Shown piece by piece: positions 52,901 through 63,845 of a DNA stretch of 64,000 nt (within the stretch, counting starts at the first letter, position 1; every line of letters starts with the position of its first letter). This DNA is from Phaeospirillum tilakii (GTDB lineage: Bacteria; Pseudomonadota; Alphaproteobacteria; Rhodospirillales; Magnetospirillaceae), in NCBI RefSeq assembly GCF_042683125.1, contig NZ_JBHUIY010000020.1, positions 12,042 to 76,041 of the forward strand, read 5' to 3'. The notes below the pieces were generated by a model. The model was not told the DNA's origin. It made no database searches and saw nothing but the letters and a program-made list of their open reading frames with translations. The position numbers and the translations under genes are program-made.

Positions 52901-54331
52901 ATGAGCGGAAAATTGTTCATCGGGCACAAGCTGCGGCGTCTGCGCGAGCGCCATGCCCTCAGCCAGGCGGCTTTGGCCACCCGGTTGGGGGTTTCGCCGA
53001 GCTATCTCAACCAGATCGAGAACAATCAGCGTCCGCTGACGGTGCCGGTGCTGCTGCGCATCGCCCAGGTGCTCGACGTCGATCTCGCCCGGCTGGTCGA
53101 GGACGAGGAATCCCGCCTCGTCGCCGACCTGCGCGAGGCGCTCAACGATCCGTTGTTCGGCGGCGGCGGTGACGGCATCCCGCTGGCCGAGCTGCGCAAC
53201 GCCGCCGCCGCCTCGCCCGATCTGGCGAAACGGGTGCTGGCGCTCTATCGCGCCTTTCGTCAGGCCGATGAGCGGCTGCACGCCTTGACCGAGGACCTGT
53301 CGAAGGGCGGCACCGAGCTGCGCAGCGGCCGCGCCCATTTCCCCTACGAGGAGATTCGCGACTTTTTCTATTATCGGGACAATTATATCGGCGGGCTCGA
53401 CGAAGCGGCGGAGGCGCTGGCGGCGGCCGAGGGGTTCAACCTCGGCCAGATGTACACCGACCTCGCCGCCTATCTCGACATCCACCTTGGCGTGCGGGTG
53501 CGGGTGGTGCCGGCCGACGAGGCCGAGAGCATGCGCCATTTCGATCCGGGCTCCAGCACCCTGACCCTGTCCTCCCAGCTGCCGATGCCGTCGCGCAATT
53601 TCCACCTCGCCCACCAGATCGGCATGCTGGCCTACCGCGACCTGATCGACGGCATCGTCGATACCGCCGACCTGTCCTCGCCCGAGGCCATCGCGATCTG
53701 CCGGGTCGAGCTGGCCAATTATTTCGCCGGCGCCCTGCTGATGCCCTATGGGGTGTTTGCCCAGCAGGCGATGGCGCTGAAGCACGACATCGAGCAGCTC
53801 CAGGGCCGGTTCGGCGCCAGCTTCGAACAGGTCTGCCACCGCCTGTCCACCCTGCAACGCCCCGGCGCCCGGGGGGTGCCGTTCTATTTCGTCCGGGTCG
53901 ATCGCGCCGGCAACATCACCAAGCGCCACTCGGCCACCCGCTTCCACTTCACCCGCTTCGGCGGCGCCTGCCCGCTGTGGAACGTCCACGAGGCCTTCGC
54001 CCAGCCCGGCCGGATCCTGGTGCAACTGGCGCAGATGCCCGACAACGTCAATTACGTCTGCATCGCCCGCACCGTGACCCGGCGGGGCGGTGGCTGGACC
54101 CGGCCGGAGCGGCTGTGCGCGATCGGGCTGGGCTGCGAGGTCGCCCATGCCGCCGATTTCATCTACGCCACCGGGCTCGACCTGACCCACGAACAGGCGG
54201 CCAAGCCGATCGGGGTCAATTGCCGCATCTGCGAACGGCGCGACTGCCGCCAGCGCGCCTTTCCCCCGATCGGCAGCACCATCAGCATCGACGAGAACAG
54301 CCGGGGTTTCGCGCCCTATCAGTTCTGTTGA
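52901..54331 (+). CDS. Short-chain fatty acyl-CoA regulator (ScfR/PccR-like)
   Basis: 476 residues. N-terminal XRE helix-turn-helix (about 8-62: LRRLRERHALSQAALATRLG, SYLNQIENNQRPLT), a central DUF955-like domain in which the HExxH is not conserved (NFHLAHQIGMLAYRDLI), and a C-terminal DUF2083 domain with a cysteine cluster (CRICERRDC). Relatives RamB, MccR and PccR bind acyl-CoA and regulate acetate, methylcitrate or propionyl-CoA genes. Divergent from pccB, which supports PccR. The ATG at MSGKLFIGHKL is preferred over an upstream start that would run through the operator candidate. Confidence 0.92.
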   Translation: MSGKLFIGHKLRRLRERHALSQAALATRLGVSPSYLNQIENNQRPLTVPVLLRIAQVLDVDLARLVEDEESRLVADLREALNDPLFGGGGDGIPLAELRNAAAASPDLAKRVLALYRAFRQADERLHALTEDLSKGGTELRSGRAHFPYEEIRDFFYYRDNYIGGLDEAAEALAAAEGFNLGQMYTDLAAYLDIHLGVRVRVVPADEAESMRHFDPGSSTLTLSSQLPMPSRNFHLAHQIGMLAYRDLIDGIVDTADLSSPEAIAICRVELANYFAGALLMPYGVFAQQAMALKHDIEQLQGRFGASFEQVCHRLSTLQRPGARGVPFYFVRVDRAGNITKRHSATRFHFTRFGGACPLWNVHEAFAQPGRILVQLAQMPDNVNYVCIARTVTRRGGGWTRPERLCAIGLGCEVAHAADFIYATGLDLTHEQAAKPIGVNCRICERRDCRQRAFPPIGSTISIDENSRGFAPYQFC

Positions 54332-54335
54332 TCGT

Positions 54336-54455
54336 TGGCGGGGCTGCCGCCCCGCGCCCCGCTTGGAGGCTGGCGCCTCCAAACCTCCCCTTTTTTTGAA
54401 AATATAAAGGGGGTCCGGGGCATCGCCCCGGTTGGGTTCGGGCGAAAGCCCGACG
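54336..54455. repeat. Hairpin module at convergent junction (copy C)
   Basis: Same order as copy A at 5120-5231 but in opposite orientation: GGGGCTGCCGCCCC, TTGGAGGCTGGCGCCTCCAA, an AT core CCCCTTTTTTTG...AAAGGGGG, CCGGGGCATCGCCCCGG and TTCGGGCGAAAGCCCGA. Between the convergent regulator and DUF484 genes. Probable bidirectional terminator. Confidence 0.6.
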
Positions 54456-55169
54456 TCAGGCCAGCAGGCGGCTGACGCAGAGTTCCAGCACGCGGGCGAG
54501 GAAGGTGATCAGCTCGGTGGCCTGACCGGCATGGAAGGTGTGGCTGTGGCGCGAGCCGAGCGCGATCATCCCGTCGGGGCAGGGGGCGCCGGGGGCGACC
54601 CGCACCACCGCCGAGGATTGCACCAGTCCGGCGCCGTCGCCGAACAAGGCCGGGTCGCCCGGCATGTCCTCGGTCAGGGCGCAGTCGCGGTCGGCGCCGC
54701 CGATCATCCGCGCCACCGTGCCGGGGGCGAGGGTCAGCAGGCCGGGCACGGTCAGGGCCGGGATCGGGTCGGCCGGCGGTTCGAAACAGAGGGTGGCGAC
54801 ATCGACGTCGAGCAGGGCGGGCAGGTCGTCGCTGACCGCCTCGGCCAGTCCGGCCATGTCGTTGGCGGCGAGGATCGCCAGCACGGCGCGGTGAGTGCGG
54901 GTCTGGATCGACAGGTTGCTGCGGCTGGTGTGGATCAGATGCTCGGCGGCGCCGTGGACCCGGTCCAGTTCGTCGCGCAGGCGGTCGATCATGAACACCT
55001 GCATGTCGAGCACCCCGTCCTCGCCAGCCCAGCGCGACGGCGGCGACAGCGACAGCAGCAGCTCGGAATGACGGATCAGGTAATCGGGATGCGCCCGCAG
55101 ATAGGCCTCGACCTGTCGCTCATCAGGCAAAACCAACTCGGCGACCGCGTCGTCGCGCTTGCGCGCCAT
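54456..55169 (-). CDS. DUF484 family protein (GAF-like)
   Basis: 237 residues. N-terminal segment DERQVEAYLRAHPDYLIRHSELL and the GAF-like core fit the DUF484 family, which in other proteobacteria lies in operons with xerC. Here xerC is not adjacent; instead priA is divergent, a recurring alphaproteobacterial arrangement. Function unknown; no catalytic residues proposed. Confidence 0.88.
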   Translation of the reverse strand: MARKRDDAVAELVLPDERQVEAYLRAHPDYLIRHSELLLSLSPPSRWAGEDGVLDMQVFMIDRLRDELDRVHGAAEHLIHTSRSNLSIQTRTHRAVLAILAANDMAGLAEAVSDDLPALLDVDVATLCFEPPADPIPALTVPGLLTLAPGTVARMIGGADRDCALTEDMPGDPALFGDGAGLVQSSAVVRVAPGAPCPDGMIALGSRHSHTFHAGQATELITFLARVLELCVSRLLA

Positions 55170-55272
55170 GCCGACTCCCCCTCAGTAATACCGGTGCGGA
55201 ACCTTTGTTTCCCGCCGCTGCGGTGACGGCGCCTGCTGTCCCCGCCCCAGACGATCGGCTAGACTCTACCCC

Positions 55273-57480
55273 ATGACCGTCGCGACCGCCACCCCCCCTC
55301 CCGCCGAATTCTCGCCCGGGAGTCGCATCGCCGTGCTGCTGCCACTGCCGCTGGCAGGGGCCTATGAGTATCGCGTCGGGGCCGAGCCGGTGGTGGCGGG
55401 GGCGTTCGTGCGGGTGCCGCTCGGCCGGCGCGAGGCGGTCGGGGTGGTGTGGGGGCCGGGTCCCGGCGCGGTGGACGAGGCGCGGCTGCGGCCGATTCTC
55501 GGTCCGCTGCCGGCGGTGCCGCCGCTGCCGGCCGAGCTGCGCGCCCTGACCGATTGGGTGGCCGCCTATACCCTGGCCCCGCCCGGGGCGGTGCTGAAGA
55601 TGGCGATGAGCGTGCCGGCGGCGTTGCAGCCGCCGCGCCTGCCGCCCCGCCTGCGCGCGGTGGCGCCGCCGCCGGCCGGGCTGAAGGCCAGTCCGGCGCG
55701 GGCGCGGGTGCTGGCACAGCTCGAACAGATGCCGCCAGCGTCGGCCGCCGACCTCGCCCGCGCGGCCGGGGTGGGGCCGTTGGTGGTGCGCGGCCTGTTC
55801 GCCGCCAGGGCGCTCGAGCCGCTGCCCGACCCGCCCGAGCCCGATCCGCCCCGGCCCGATCCGGCCCGGCCCGGCCCGGCGCTGTCGCCGGCCCAGGCGG
55901 CGGCGGCGGCCGAGCTGCGGGCGGCGCTGGGGGCGGGCTTCTCGGTCACCCTGCTCGACGGCGTCACCGGCTCGGGCAAGACCGAGGTCTATTTCGAGGC
56001 GGTGGCGGCGGCGCTGGCGGCGGGGCGGCAGGTGCTGGTGCTGCTGCCCGAGATCGCCTTGTCGGCGCAGTGGCTGGAGCGGTTCACCCGCCGCTTCGGC
56101 TGCCCGCCGCTGGTGTGGCATTCCGAGGTGGGCGAGGCCCGCCGCCGCGATACCTGGCGGGCGGTGGCGCGCGGCGCCGCCGGGGTGGTGGTGGGGGCGC
56201 GCTCGGCGCTGTTCCTGCCCTTTCCCGCCCTCGGCCTGATCGTGGTCGACGAGGAGCATGACGGCGCCTTCAAGCAGGAGGACGGGGTCTGCTACCACGC
56301 CCGCGACATGGCGGTGGTGCGCGGCCGGCTGGGCGGCTTTCCGGTGCTGCTGGCCTCGGCCACCCCGGCGCTGGAGACGATGGCCAACGTCCAGGCCGGG
56401 CGCTATCGCCGCCTCGCCTTGCCCGATCGCCATGCCGGGGCAGCGCTGCCGCGGATCGTCGCGGTCGATCTGCGCCGCGCCCCGCCGCCGCGCGGGCGCT
56501 GGCTCGGCCCCGACCTCGAGGCGGCGCTGGCCGAGACGCTGGCGGCGGGCGAGCAGGCGATGCTCTATCTCAATCGCCGTGGCTACGCGCCGCTGACCCT
56601 GTGCAAGAAGTGCGGCTTCCGCCTGCGCTGCCCGCATTGCAGCGCCTGGCTGGTCGAGCATCGCCGCCGGGGCCGGCTGCTGTGCCACCATTGCGGCCAC
56701 GCCATCACCCGCCCCGACACCTGCCCGGACTGCGGCAGCGAGGAGGGCTTCGCCGCCTGCGGCCCCGGGGTCGAGCGGGTGGCGGAGGAGGCCGCCTTCC
56801 TGTTCCCCCAGGCCCGGCTGGCGGTGATGACCTCCGACACCTGCGCCGGCCCGGCCGCCGCCGCCGCCCTGGTCGAGGCGATGGCCGAGCGCCGGCTCGA
56901 TCTGCTGGTCGGCACCCAGATCGTCGCCAAGGGCTACCATTTCCCCCATTTGACCCTGGTCGGGGTGGTCGATGCCGATCTCGGCCTCGATGGCGGCGAC
57001 CTGCGCGCCGCCGAGCGCACCTTCCAGCTGCTGTCGCAGGTGGCCGGCCGCGCCGGGCGGGCCGAGCGGCCGGGGCGGGTGCTGTTGCAGAGCTGGCAGC
57101 CCGACCATCCGGTGATGCGGGCGCTGGTGGCGGGCGATCGCGACGGCTTCCTCGCCCGCGAGGCGGCCTCGCGGCGCGAGGCGGGGATGCCGCCCTACGG
57201 CCGGCTGGCGGCGCTGATCCTGTCGGGCGAGGACGAGGCGGCGCTCGACGGCTTCGCCGCCCGGCTCGCCCGCGCCGCGCCGCTGCGCGACGGGATCGAT
57301 CTGCTCGGCCCCGCCCCGGCCCCGCTGGCGCTGCTGCGCGGTCGCCACCGTCGCCGGTTTCTGGTAAAAGCCACCCGCGCCGTCGCCCTTCAGGCGTGGC
57401 TGCGCGACTGGCTCGGGCGGGCCGCGCCGCCGGCCGGGATCCGGGTTCAGGTCGATGTCGATCCGACCGGGTTTCAGTGA
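55273..57480 (+). CDS. priA: Primosomal protein N' (replication restart helicase PriA)
   Basis: 735 residues. N-terminal fork-binding domain, then an SF2 helicase: Walker A GVTGSGKTEVYF (about 229-240), DEEH box (VVDEEHDGAFKQ), and the inserted zinc-binding cysteines (CKKCGFRLRCPHC ... CHHCGHAI ... CPDCGS). QVAGRAGRAERPG is motif VI. Reloads the replisome at stalled forks. Divergent from the DUF484 gene. Confidence 0.96.
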   Translation: MTVATATPPPAEFSPGSRIAVLLPLPLAGAYEYRVGAEPVVAGAFVRVPLGRREAVGVVWGPGPGAVDEARLRPILGPLPAVPPLPAELRALTDWVAAYTLAPPGAVLKMAMSVPAALQPPRLPPRLRAVAPPPAGLKASPARARVLAQLEQMPPASAADLARAAGVGPLVVRGLFAARALEPLPDPPEPDPPRPDPARPGPALSPAQAAAAAELRAALGAGFSVTLLDGVTGSGKTEVYFEAVAAALAAGRQVLVLLPEIALSAQWLERFTRRFGCPPLVWHSEVGEARRRDTWRAVARGAAGVVVGARSALFLPFPALGLIVVDEEHDGAFKQEDGVCYHARDMAVVRGRLGGFPVLLASATPALETMANVQAGRYRRLALPDRHAGAALPRIVAVDLRRAPPPRGRWLGPDLEAALAETLAAGEQAMLYLNRRGYAPLTLCKKCGFRLRCPHCSAWLVEHRRRGRLLCHHCGHAITRPDTCPDCGSEEGFAACGPGVERVAEEAAFLFPQARLAVMTSDTCAGPAAAAALVEAMAERRLDLLVGTQIVAKGYHFPHLTLVGVVDADLGLDGGDLRAAERTFQLLSQVAGRAGRAERPGRVLLQSWQPDHPVMRALVAGDRDGFLAREAASRREAGMPPYGRLAALILSGEDEAALDGFAARLARAAPLRDGIDLLGPAPAPLALLRGRHRRRFLVKATRAVALQAWLRDWLGRAAPPAGIRVQVDVDPTGFQ

Positions 57481-57649
57481 GCGCGCCTCCCCCGAATGGG
57501 CAGGTTCCGGGCTTGCAAGCCCTGTGGCGATGTGTTAGTTAACCGGCGCGCTCACCGGGGTTTCCTCCCTGGTCGGCGAACAAATGTTTTTGCTTGATCA
57601 GCATGTTGCGACCGCCGCGTCGACCCTCGATCCGTAAGGACTTGCCCAG

Positions 57650-58204
57650 GTGCCATCCGAATCCATTGGCGTGATCGCCGACCGCTATGCCGGCGCCCTG
57701 TTCGAGCTGGCGGAGTCCCAGTCCAGCCTCGATGTCGTCGCCGGAGATCTCCGTGCGCTGAAAGCGATGCTGGAGGCCAGTGCCGATCTGCGGCGTCTGG
57801 TGCGCAGCCCGGTGCTGAGCCGGGCCGATCAGGGCAAGGCGATCGCCGCCCTGACCGAAGCCGCCGGCTTCAGTGATCTGGTCGGCCGCTTCCTCGGCCT
57901 GCTGGCCCAGAACCGCCGGCTGTTCCTGCTCGGCGACGCGGTGCAATGCTATCTCGGCCGGCTGGCCGCCCGGCGCGGTGAGCGGACCGCCGAGGTGACC
58001 AGCGCCATCGCCCTCACCGACACGCAGCTGGAGGCGCTGGAAACCGCGCTGAGCGGCGCGTTCGGCGGCCCGGTCGCGGTCGAGGCCGCGGTCGATCCCA
58101 GCCTGCTCGGTGGTCTGGTGGTCAAGGTCGGCTCCCAAATGGTTGACAGCTCGCTGAAGACGAAGCTGCAGCATCTCAAGCTCGCTATGAAAGGGGTTGG
58201 ATAA
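57650..58204 (+). CDS. atpH: ATP synthase F1 delta subunit
   Basis: 184 residues, GTG start after AAGGA. Peripheral-stalk subunit linking F1 to F0 b. N-terminal helical domain starts IGVIADRYAGALFELAESQ; the C-terminal signature VVKVGSQMVDSSLKTKLQHLK is diagnostic. First gene of atpHAGDC; its stop and the atpA ATG share one base. The 169-nt gap upstream to priA likely holds the operon promoter, but I could not fix it. Confidence 0.95.
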   Translation: MPSESIGVIADRYAGALFELAESQSSLDVVAGDLRALKAMLEASADLRRLVRSPVLSRADQGKAIAALTEAAGFSDLVGRFLGLLAQNRRLFLLGDAVQCYLGRLAARRGERTAEVTSAIALTDTQLEALETALSGAFGGPVAVEAAVDPSLLGGLVVKVGSQMVDSSLKTKLQHLKLAMKGVG

Positions 58205-59733
58205 TGGAAATCCGCGCCGCGGAAATCTCCGCAATCCTCAAGCAACAGATCGCCAGCTTCGGAACGGAGGCGGAGGTTGCCGAGGTCGGTCAGGTCCTTA
58301 AAGTCGGCGACGGTATCGCTCGCGTCCATGGTCTCGACAAGGTCCAGGCCGGTGAGATGGTCGAGTTCCCCGGCGGCATCCGCGGGATGGCGCTGAACCT
58401 CGAAACCGACAATGTCGGCGTGGTGATCTTCGGCAACGACAGCTCGATCAAGGAAGGCGACGTCGTCAAGCGCACCGGCGCGATCGTCGACGTTCCGGTC
58501 GGCAAGGGTCTGCTCGGCCGCGTGGTCGACGCGCTCGGCAACCCGATCGACGGCAAGGGCCCGATCGTCGCCGACCATCGCGCCAAGGTCGACGTCAAGG
58601 CCCCCGGCATCATTCCGCGCAAGTCGGTGCACGAGCCGATGAGCACCGGCATCAAGGCGATCGACGCCCTGATCCCGATCGGGCGCGGCCAGCGCGAGCT
58701 GGTGATCGGTGACCGTCAGACCGGCAAGACCGCGATCCTGATCGACACCATCATCAATCAGAAGGCCGCCCACGCCGGCAGCGACGACAAGGCGAAGCTG
58801 TTCTGCATCTACGTCGCCGTCGGCCAGAAGCGTTCGACCGTGGCCCAGATCGTCAAGACCCTGACCGATTACGGCGCGATGGATTACACCATCGTCGTTG
58901 CCGCCACCGCGTCGGAAGCCGCGCCGTTGCAGTTCCTTGCCCCCTACGCCGGCTGTGCGATGGGCGAGTACTTCCGCGACAACGGCATGCATGCCCTGAT
59001 CATCTATGACGATCTGACCAAGCAGGCGGTGGCCTACCGTCAGATGTCGCTGCTGCTGCGCCGCCCGCCGGGGCGCGAGGCCTATCCGGGCGACGTGTTC
59101 TACCTGCACTCCCGCCTGCTCGAGCGCGCGGCGAAGATGGGCGACGCCTCGGGCGCCGGCTCGCTGACCGCCCTGCCGGTGATCGAGACCCAGGCCAACG
59201 ACGTCGCGGCCTACATCCCGACCAACGTGATCTCGATCACCGACGGCCAGATCTTCCTCGAGACCGAGCTGTTCTATAAGGGCATCCGCCCGGCGGTGAA
59301 CGTCGGCCTGTCGGTGTCGCGCGTCGGCTCGGCCGCCCAGATCAAGGCGATGAAGCAGGTTGCCGGCTCGATCAAGCTGGAACTGGCCCAGTATCGTGAA
59401 ATGGCGGCGTTCGCCCAGTTCGCCTCCGACCTCGATCCGGCCACCCAGAAGCTGCTCAACCGCGGCGCCCGCCTGACCGAACTCCTCAAGCAGCCGCAGT
59501 TCTCGCCGCTGTCGACCGAGGAAGAGGTCGTGTCGATCTTCGCCGGCGTGAAGGGCTATCTCGACAAGATCGAGGTGCGCGAGGTTGGCCGGTTCGAGGC
59601 TGGCCTGCTGGCCGAGCTGAAGTCGAAGGCGCCGGAGATCCTCTCCGCGATCGCCGCCGACAAGCAGATCAAGCCGGAGACCGAAGCGAAGCTGAAGGCG
59701 TTCATCGAAGCCTTCGCCAAGACCTTCGCCTGA
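58204..59733 (+). CDS. atpA: ATP synthase F1 alpha subunit
   Basis: 509 residues. Non-catalytic nucleotide-binding subunit of F1. Walker A GDRQTGKTA (about 169-177), the hallmark PAVNVGLSVSRVGSAAQ, and the start MEIRAAEISAILKQQI typical of alphaproteobacterial AtpA. Followed by a strong hairpin before atpG. Confidence 0.98.
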   Translation: MEIRAAEISAILKQQIASFGTEAEVAEVGQVLKVGDGIARVHGLDKVQAGEMVEFPGGIRGMALNLETDNVGVVIFGNDSSIKEGDVVKRTGAIVDVPVGKGLLGRVVDALGNPIDGKGPIVADHRAKVDVKAPGIIPRKSVHEPMSTGIKAIDALIPIGRGQRELVIGDRQTGKTAILIDTIINQKAAHAGSDDKAKLFCIYVAVGQKRSTVAQIVKTLTDYGAMDYTIVVAATASEAAPLQFLAPYAGCAMGEYFRDNGMHALIIYDDLTKQAVAYRQMSLLLRRPPGREAYPGDVFYLHSRLLERAAKMGDASGAGSLTALPVIETQANDVAAYIPTNVISITDGQIFLETELFYKGIRPAVNVGLSVSRVGSAAQIKAMKQVAGSIKLELAQYREMAAFAQFASDLDPATQKLLNRGARLTELLKQPQFSPLSTEEEVVSIFAGVKGYLDKIEVREVGRFEAGLLAELKSKAPEILSAIAADKQIKPETEAKLKAFIEAFAKTFA

Positions 59734-59739
59734 TCGCCT

Positions 59740-59785
59740 GGGCGCCGCCCGCCCCGGTCCGATACCGGGCGGGGTGGCGGCGCCC
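59740..59785 (+). terminator. Strong hairpin between atpA and atpG
   Basis: GGGCGCCGCC (59740-59749) pairs with GGCGGCGCCC (59776-59785), with further G/C pairs inside (CCCCGGT with ACCGGGCGGGG). TTTCGTC follows. It could attenuate transcription or protect the upstream mRNA end, changing subunit stoichiometry. Confidence 0.55.
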
Positions 59786-59880
59786 TTTCGTCACCCAAGG
59801 GTCGCGAGGGCGGCCTTCCGAACGGCGGCCCAGCGCCCGCCGCCCTCGGAAGCCCGCTCCGCAAGGGAGTGTAGGAGTTC

Positions 59881-60762
59881 ATGCCGAGCCTCAAGGACCT
59901 AAGGCTGAGGATCGCCAGCGTCAAATCGACGCGCAAGATCACCTCGGCCATGAAGATGGTCGCGGCCTCCAAGCTTCGCCGGGCCCAGACCGCGGCGGAA
60001 GCGGCCCGTCCCTTCGCCGAGCGGATGGAGCGGATGCTGGGCACCCTGGCGGCAGGGATGGCCGGCCAGGCCGGCGCCCCGGCGATGCTGGCCGGCAACG
60101 GATCGGATGCGGTCCAGCTGGTCGTGCCGGTGACCGCCGATCGCGGTCTGTGCGGCGGTTTCAATTCGTCGGTGGTGCGGTCCACCCGCCATCTGGTCGC
60201 CGAGTTGCAGGCCCAGGGCAAGCGGGTGCTGATCCTGCCGATCGGGCGCAAGGGCCGCGAGGCGCTGAAGCGCGAGTTCGCCCCCCTGCTGATCGAAGGC
60301 TTCGAGGGGCTGGGGCGCAAGGGCATCAGCTTCGCCGAGGCCGATCAGGTGGCGACCCGCATCGCCGAGATGTTCGCCAAGGGCGAGTTCGACGTCTGCA
60401 CCGTGATCTACAACCGGTTCCTGTCGGCGATTTCGCAGCAGGTCACCCGCCAGCAGCTGATCCCGTTCCCGGTGCCGGCCCAGGAGGAAGCCTCCTCCGG
60501 TCCGCGCGCGGTGTACGAGTTCGAGCCGGGTGAGAGCGAGATCCTCGCCGCGATCCTGCCGCGCAACCTGGCCACCCAGGTGTTCCGGTCCCTGCTGGAA
60601 AGCCAGGCCTCGGAGCAGGGCGCGCGGATGACGGCGATGGACAACGCCACCCGCAACGCGGGCGACATGATCAACGCCTTGGCGATCAAGTACAACCGGT
60701 CGCGCCAGGCCCAGATCACCAAGGAACTGATCGAAATCATCTCCGGCGCCGAAGCGCTGTGA
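59881..60762 (+). CDS. atpG: ATP synthase F1 gamma subunit
   Basis: 293 residues. Central rotor shaft. N-terminal helix MPSLKDLRLRIASVKSTRKI and C-terminal helix EQGARMTAMDNATRNAGDMI with YNRSRQAQITKELIEIISGAEAL are the standard coiled-coil ends. The ATG follows AAGGGAG. Separated from atpA by 147 nt containing a hairpin. Confidence 0.97.
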   Translation: MPSLKDLRLRIASVKSTRKITSAMKMVAASKLRRAQTAAEAARPFAERMERMLGTLAAGMAGQAGAPAMLAGNGSDAVQLVVPVTADRGLCGGFNSSVVRSTRHLVAELQAQGKRVLILPIGRKGREALKREFAPLLIEGFEGLGRKGISFAEADQVATRIAEMFAKGEFDVCTVIYNRFLSAISQQVTRQQLIPFPVPAQEEASSGPRAVYEFEPGESEILAAILPRNLATQVFRSLLESQASEQGARMTAMDNATRNAGDMINALAIKYNRSRQAQITKELIEIISGAEAL

Positions 60763-60782
60763 CGGAAGACGAGGAGCACACC

Positions 60783-62207
<1,425 letters not shown>

Positions 62208-62238
62208 GCGTAACGGCCCGAGGTAAAGGAACATCGGC

Positions 62239-62640
62239 ATGGCCGAGAAGATCCAGTTCGAATTGGTGTCGCCGGCGAAGCTGTTGCTGTCCGAGCCGGT
62301 GGAAATGGTGGTGGTCCCGGGCGAGGACGGCGATTTCGGCGCCCTCCCCCTGCACACCCCGTTGCTTTCGACCGTGCGGCCGGGGGTGATCGACATTCAT
62401 AACGGTGGCAAGGTCACCAACCGGATCTTCGTCGCCGGCGGCTTCGTCGAAGTCACCGGCGAGCGGGTCACGGTGCTGGCGGAGGAGGCGTTCCCGCTCG
62501 ACGAGCTGACCGCCGAACTCGCCGAGGAACGCCGCGCCGCCGCCCAGGTCGCCGCCACCGAGGCCAAGACCGACATCGAGCGGGGCCGCGCCGTTCAGCA
62601 GGCCGCGATCGCCGAGGCGATGGGCATCGCCCTGCGCTGA
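62239..62640 (+). CDS. atpC: ATP synthase F1 epsilon subunit
   Basis: 133 residues. Inhibitory and coupling subunit: N-terminal beta sandwich (KIQFELVSPAKLL, VVPGEDGDFGALPLHTPLLS) and a C-terminal helical hairpin (LTAELAEERRAAAQ). Follows AAAGGA. Last gene of the operon, with a 15-bp hairpin just downstream. Confidence 0.96.
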   Translation: MAEKIQFELVSPAKLLLSEPVEMVVVPGEDGDFGALPLHTPLLSTVRPGVIDIHNGGKVTNRIFVAGGFVEVTGERVTVLAEEAFPLDELTAELAEERRAAAQVAATEAKTDIERGRAVQQAAIAEAMGIALR

Positions 62641-62656
62641 AGGTTCTGTTTTCCGG

Positions 62657-62697
62657 CGCCCGTCCCGAGCCCGCAGGCTTGGGGCGGGCGTTGGCGT
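62657..62697 (+). terminator. Terminator of the atp operon
   Basis: A 15-bp stem (CGCCCGTCCCGAGCC with GGCTTGGGGCGGGCG, two G-T pairs) and a CGCA loop, 17 nt after the atpC stop. The T tract after it is poor (TTGGCGTTTG). Confidence 0.7.
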
Positions 62698-62747
62698 TTG
62701 TGGCGGGCTTGTCTTATGACATTCGAGCCGGAGGGATGAGAATGGGA

Positions 62748-62781
62748 CCGCTGGGAGAGGGTAGCAGCCCTCTTCCAGCGG
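62748..62781 (+). ncRNA. Structured left end of the IS110-type element (bridge-RNA candidate)
   Basis: A 14-bp stem, CCGCTGGGAGAGGG with CCCTCTTCCAGCGG (one G-T pair), and loop TAGCAG, about 105 nt upstream of the transposase ATG. IS110 elements encode a bridge RNA in a non-coding end. Here the upstream side is the longer non-coding side, so this is a candidate part of it. Element ends are not fixed. Confidence 0.35.
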
Positions 62782-62885
62782 CGAGGGAGGGGTCGTATGC
62801 GGGCTGACCTTTGAGGGTCGAGCGGCAGTCTGACCACCCTCGTCTTTTCCAACGGCCTGGACGGATACCCGGGGGCAAGCCCCGG

Positions 62886-63845
62886 ATGACAAGCAGAGGC
62901 GCGGAAAAGAGGAGCGAGATTACCATTGGCGTGGACATCTCGAAAGACAGTCTGGATGCCTACCGCTTCCCGGACGGCGACAGCCGCCGCTTTGCCAACA
63001 GCACGGCGGGCTACCGGAGTTTTCTCAAGTGGATCGGCCCGGAAGTCGCCCGGGTGGTGTTCGAGCCGACCGGCCCGTATCACGGGGCGTTCGAGCAAGC
63101 CCTGTCGCGACGTGGGCTCCCGCTGGTGAAGGTTAACCCGCGCCAAGCCCGCTGTTTTGCCGAAGCGACGGGCAAGCTGGCCAAGACCGATCCTCTGGAT
63201 GCGGCCTTGCTGGCCCGAATGGGGATGCTTCTCCAACTGGAGGCGCGTCCGGCGCCGACGGAGGCGATCTCCGATCTGCGACAACTTCATCTGGCGCGTA
63301 TGGGCCTTATCAAAGACCGAACTGCAGCGCAAACCCGGGCGAAGGTTCTCAGCATCCCCCTACTGAAGCAGCAGAACAGCAAGCGACTGGAACAGATCAA
63401 GCGCCAGCTCGCAGCCATCGATGCTGAAATTCTCCGCCGCATCCGGGCCGACGACGAGATGGCCCGTCGGTATGATATCCTGGTGAGCATTCCAGGCGTC
63501 GCCCGACTGACAGCATTTTCCCTGCTGATCGAGATGCCTGAGCTGGGAACTCTTGAACCGGCCCAGGCCGCCAGCTTGGCCGGCCTGGCTCCGATCGCGC
63601 GGCAATCCGGACGCTGGAACGGACACGCCTTCATCCGCGGTGGCCGGGGCAACGTCCGCCGCGCCCTCTACATGCCGGCTCTCGTCGCCATACGGTTCAA
63701 TCCTGATCTCAAGGCAAAGTACGACGCCTTCATCGCAGCAGGGAAGCCGGCGAAGCTCGCTATCGCCGCTATCATGCGAAAGATCGTCCTCCTCGCCAAC
63801 GCACTCCTCAAAGCAGGGTGGAACTGGACACCAAAAGCCGCTTGA
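62886..63845 (+). mobile_element. IS110-family transposase (DEDD recombinase)
   Basis: 319 residues. N-terminal RuvC-like DEDD domain with GVDISKDSLD (first Asp), VVFEPTGPYH (Glu) and KTDPLDAALLARM (Asp pair), and the C-terminal Tnp domain with the helix-hairpin motif ILVSIPGVARLTAFSLL, GLAPIARQSGRWNG and the catalytic Ser-type region RGGRGNVRRALYMPAL. The ATG of MTSRGAEKRSE is chosen; upstream frame has no good start. Inserted just after the atp operon. The start lies next to CCCGGGGGCAAGCCCCGG, a common intergenic palindrome. Confidence 0.92.

Noticed and set aside
57481..57649. Promoter of the atp operon
   Set aside because: TTGCAA-16-TTAGTT is weak and not clearly better than other combinations in the gap.
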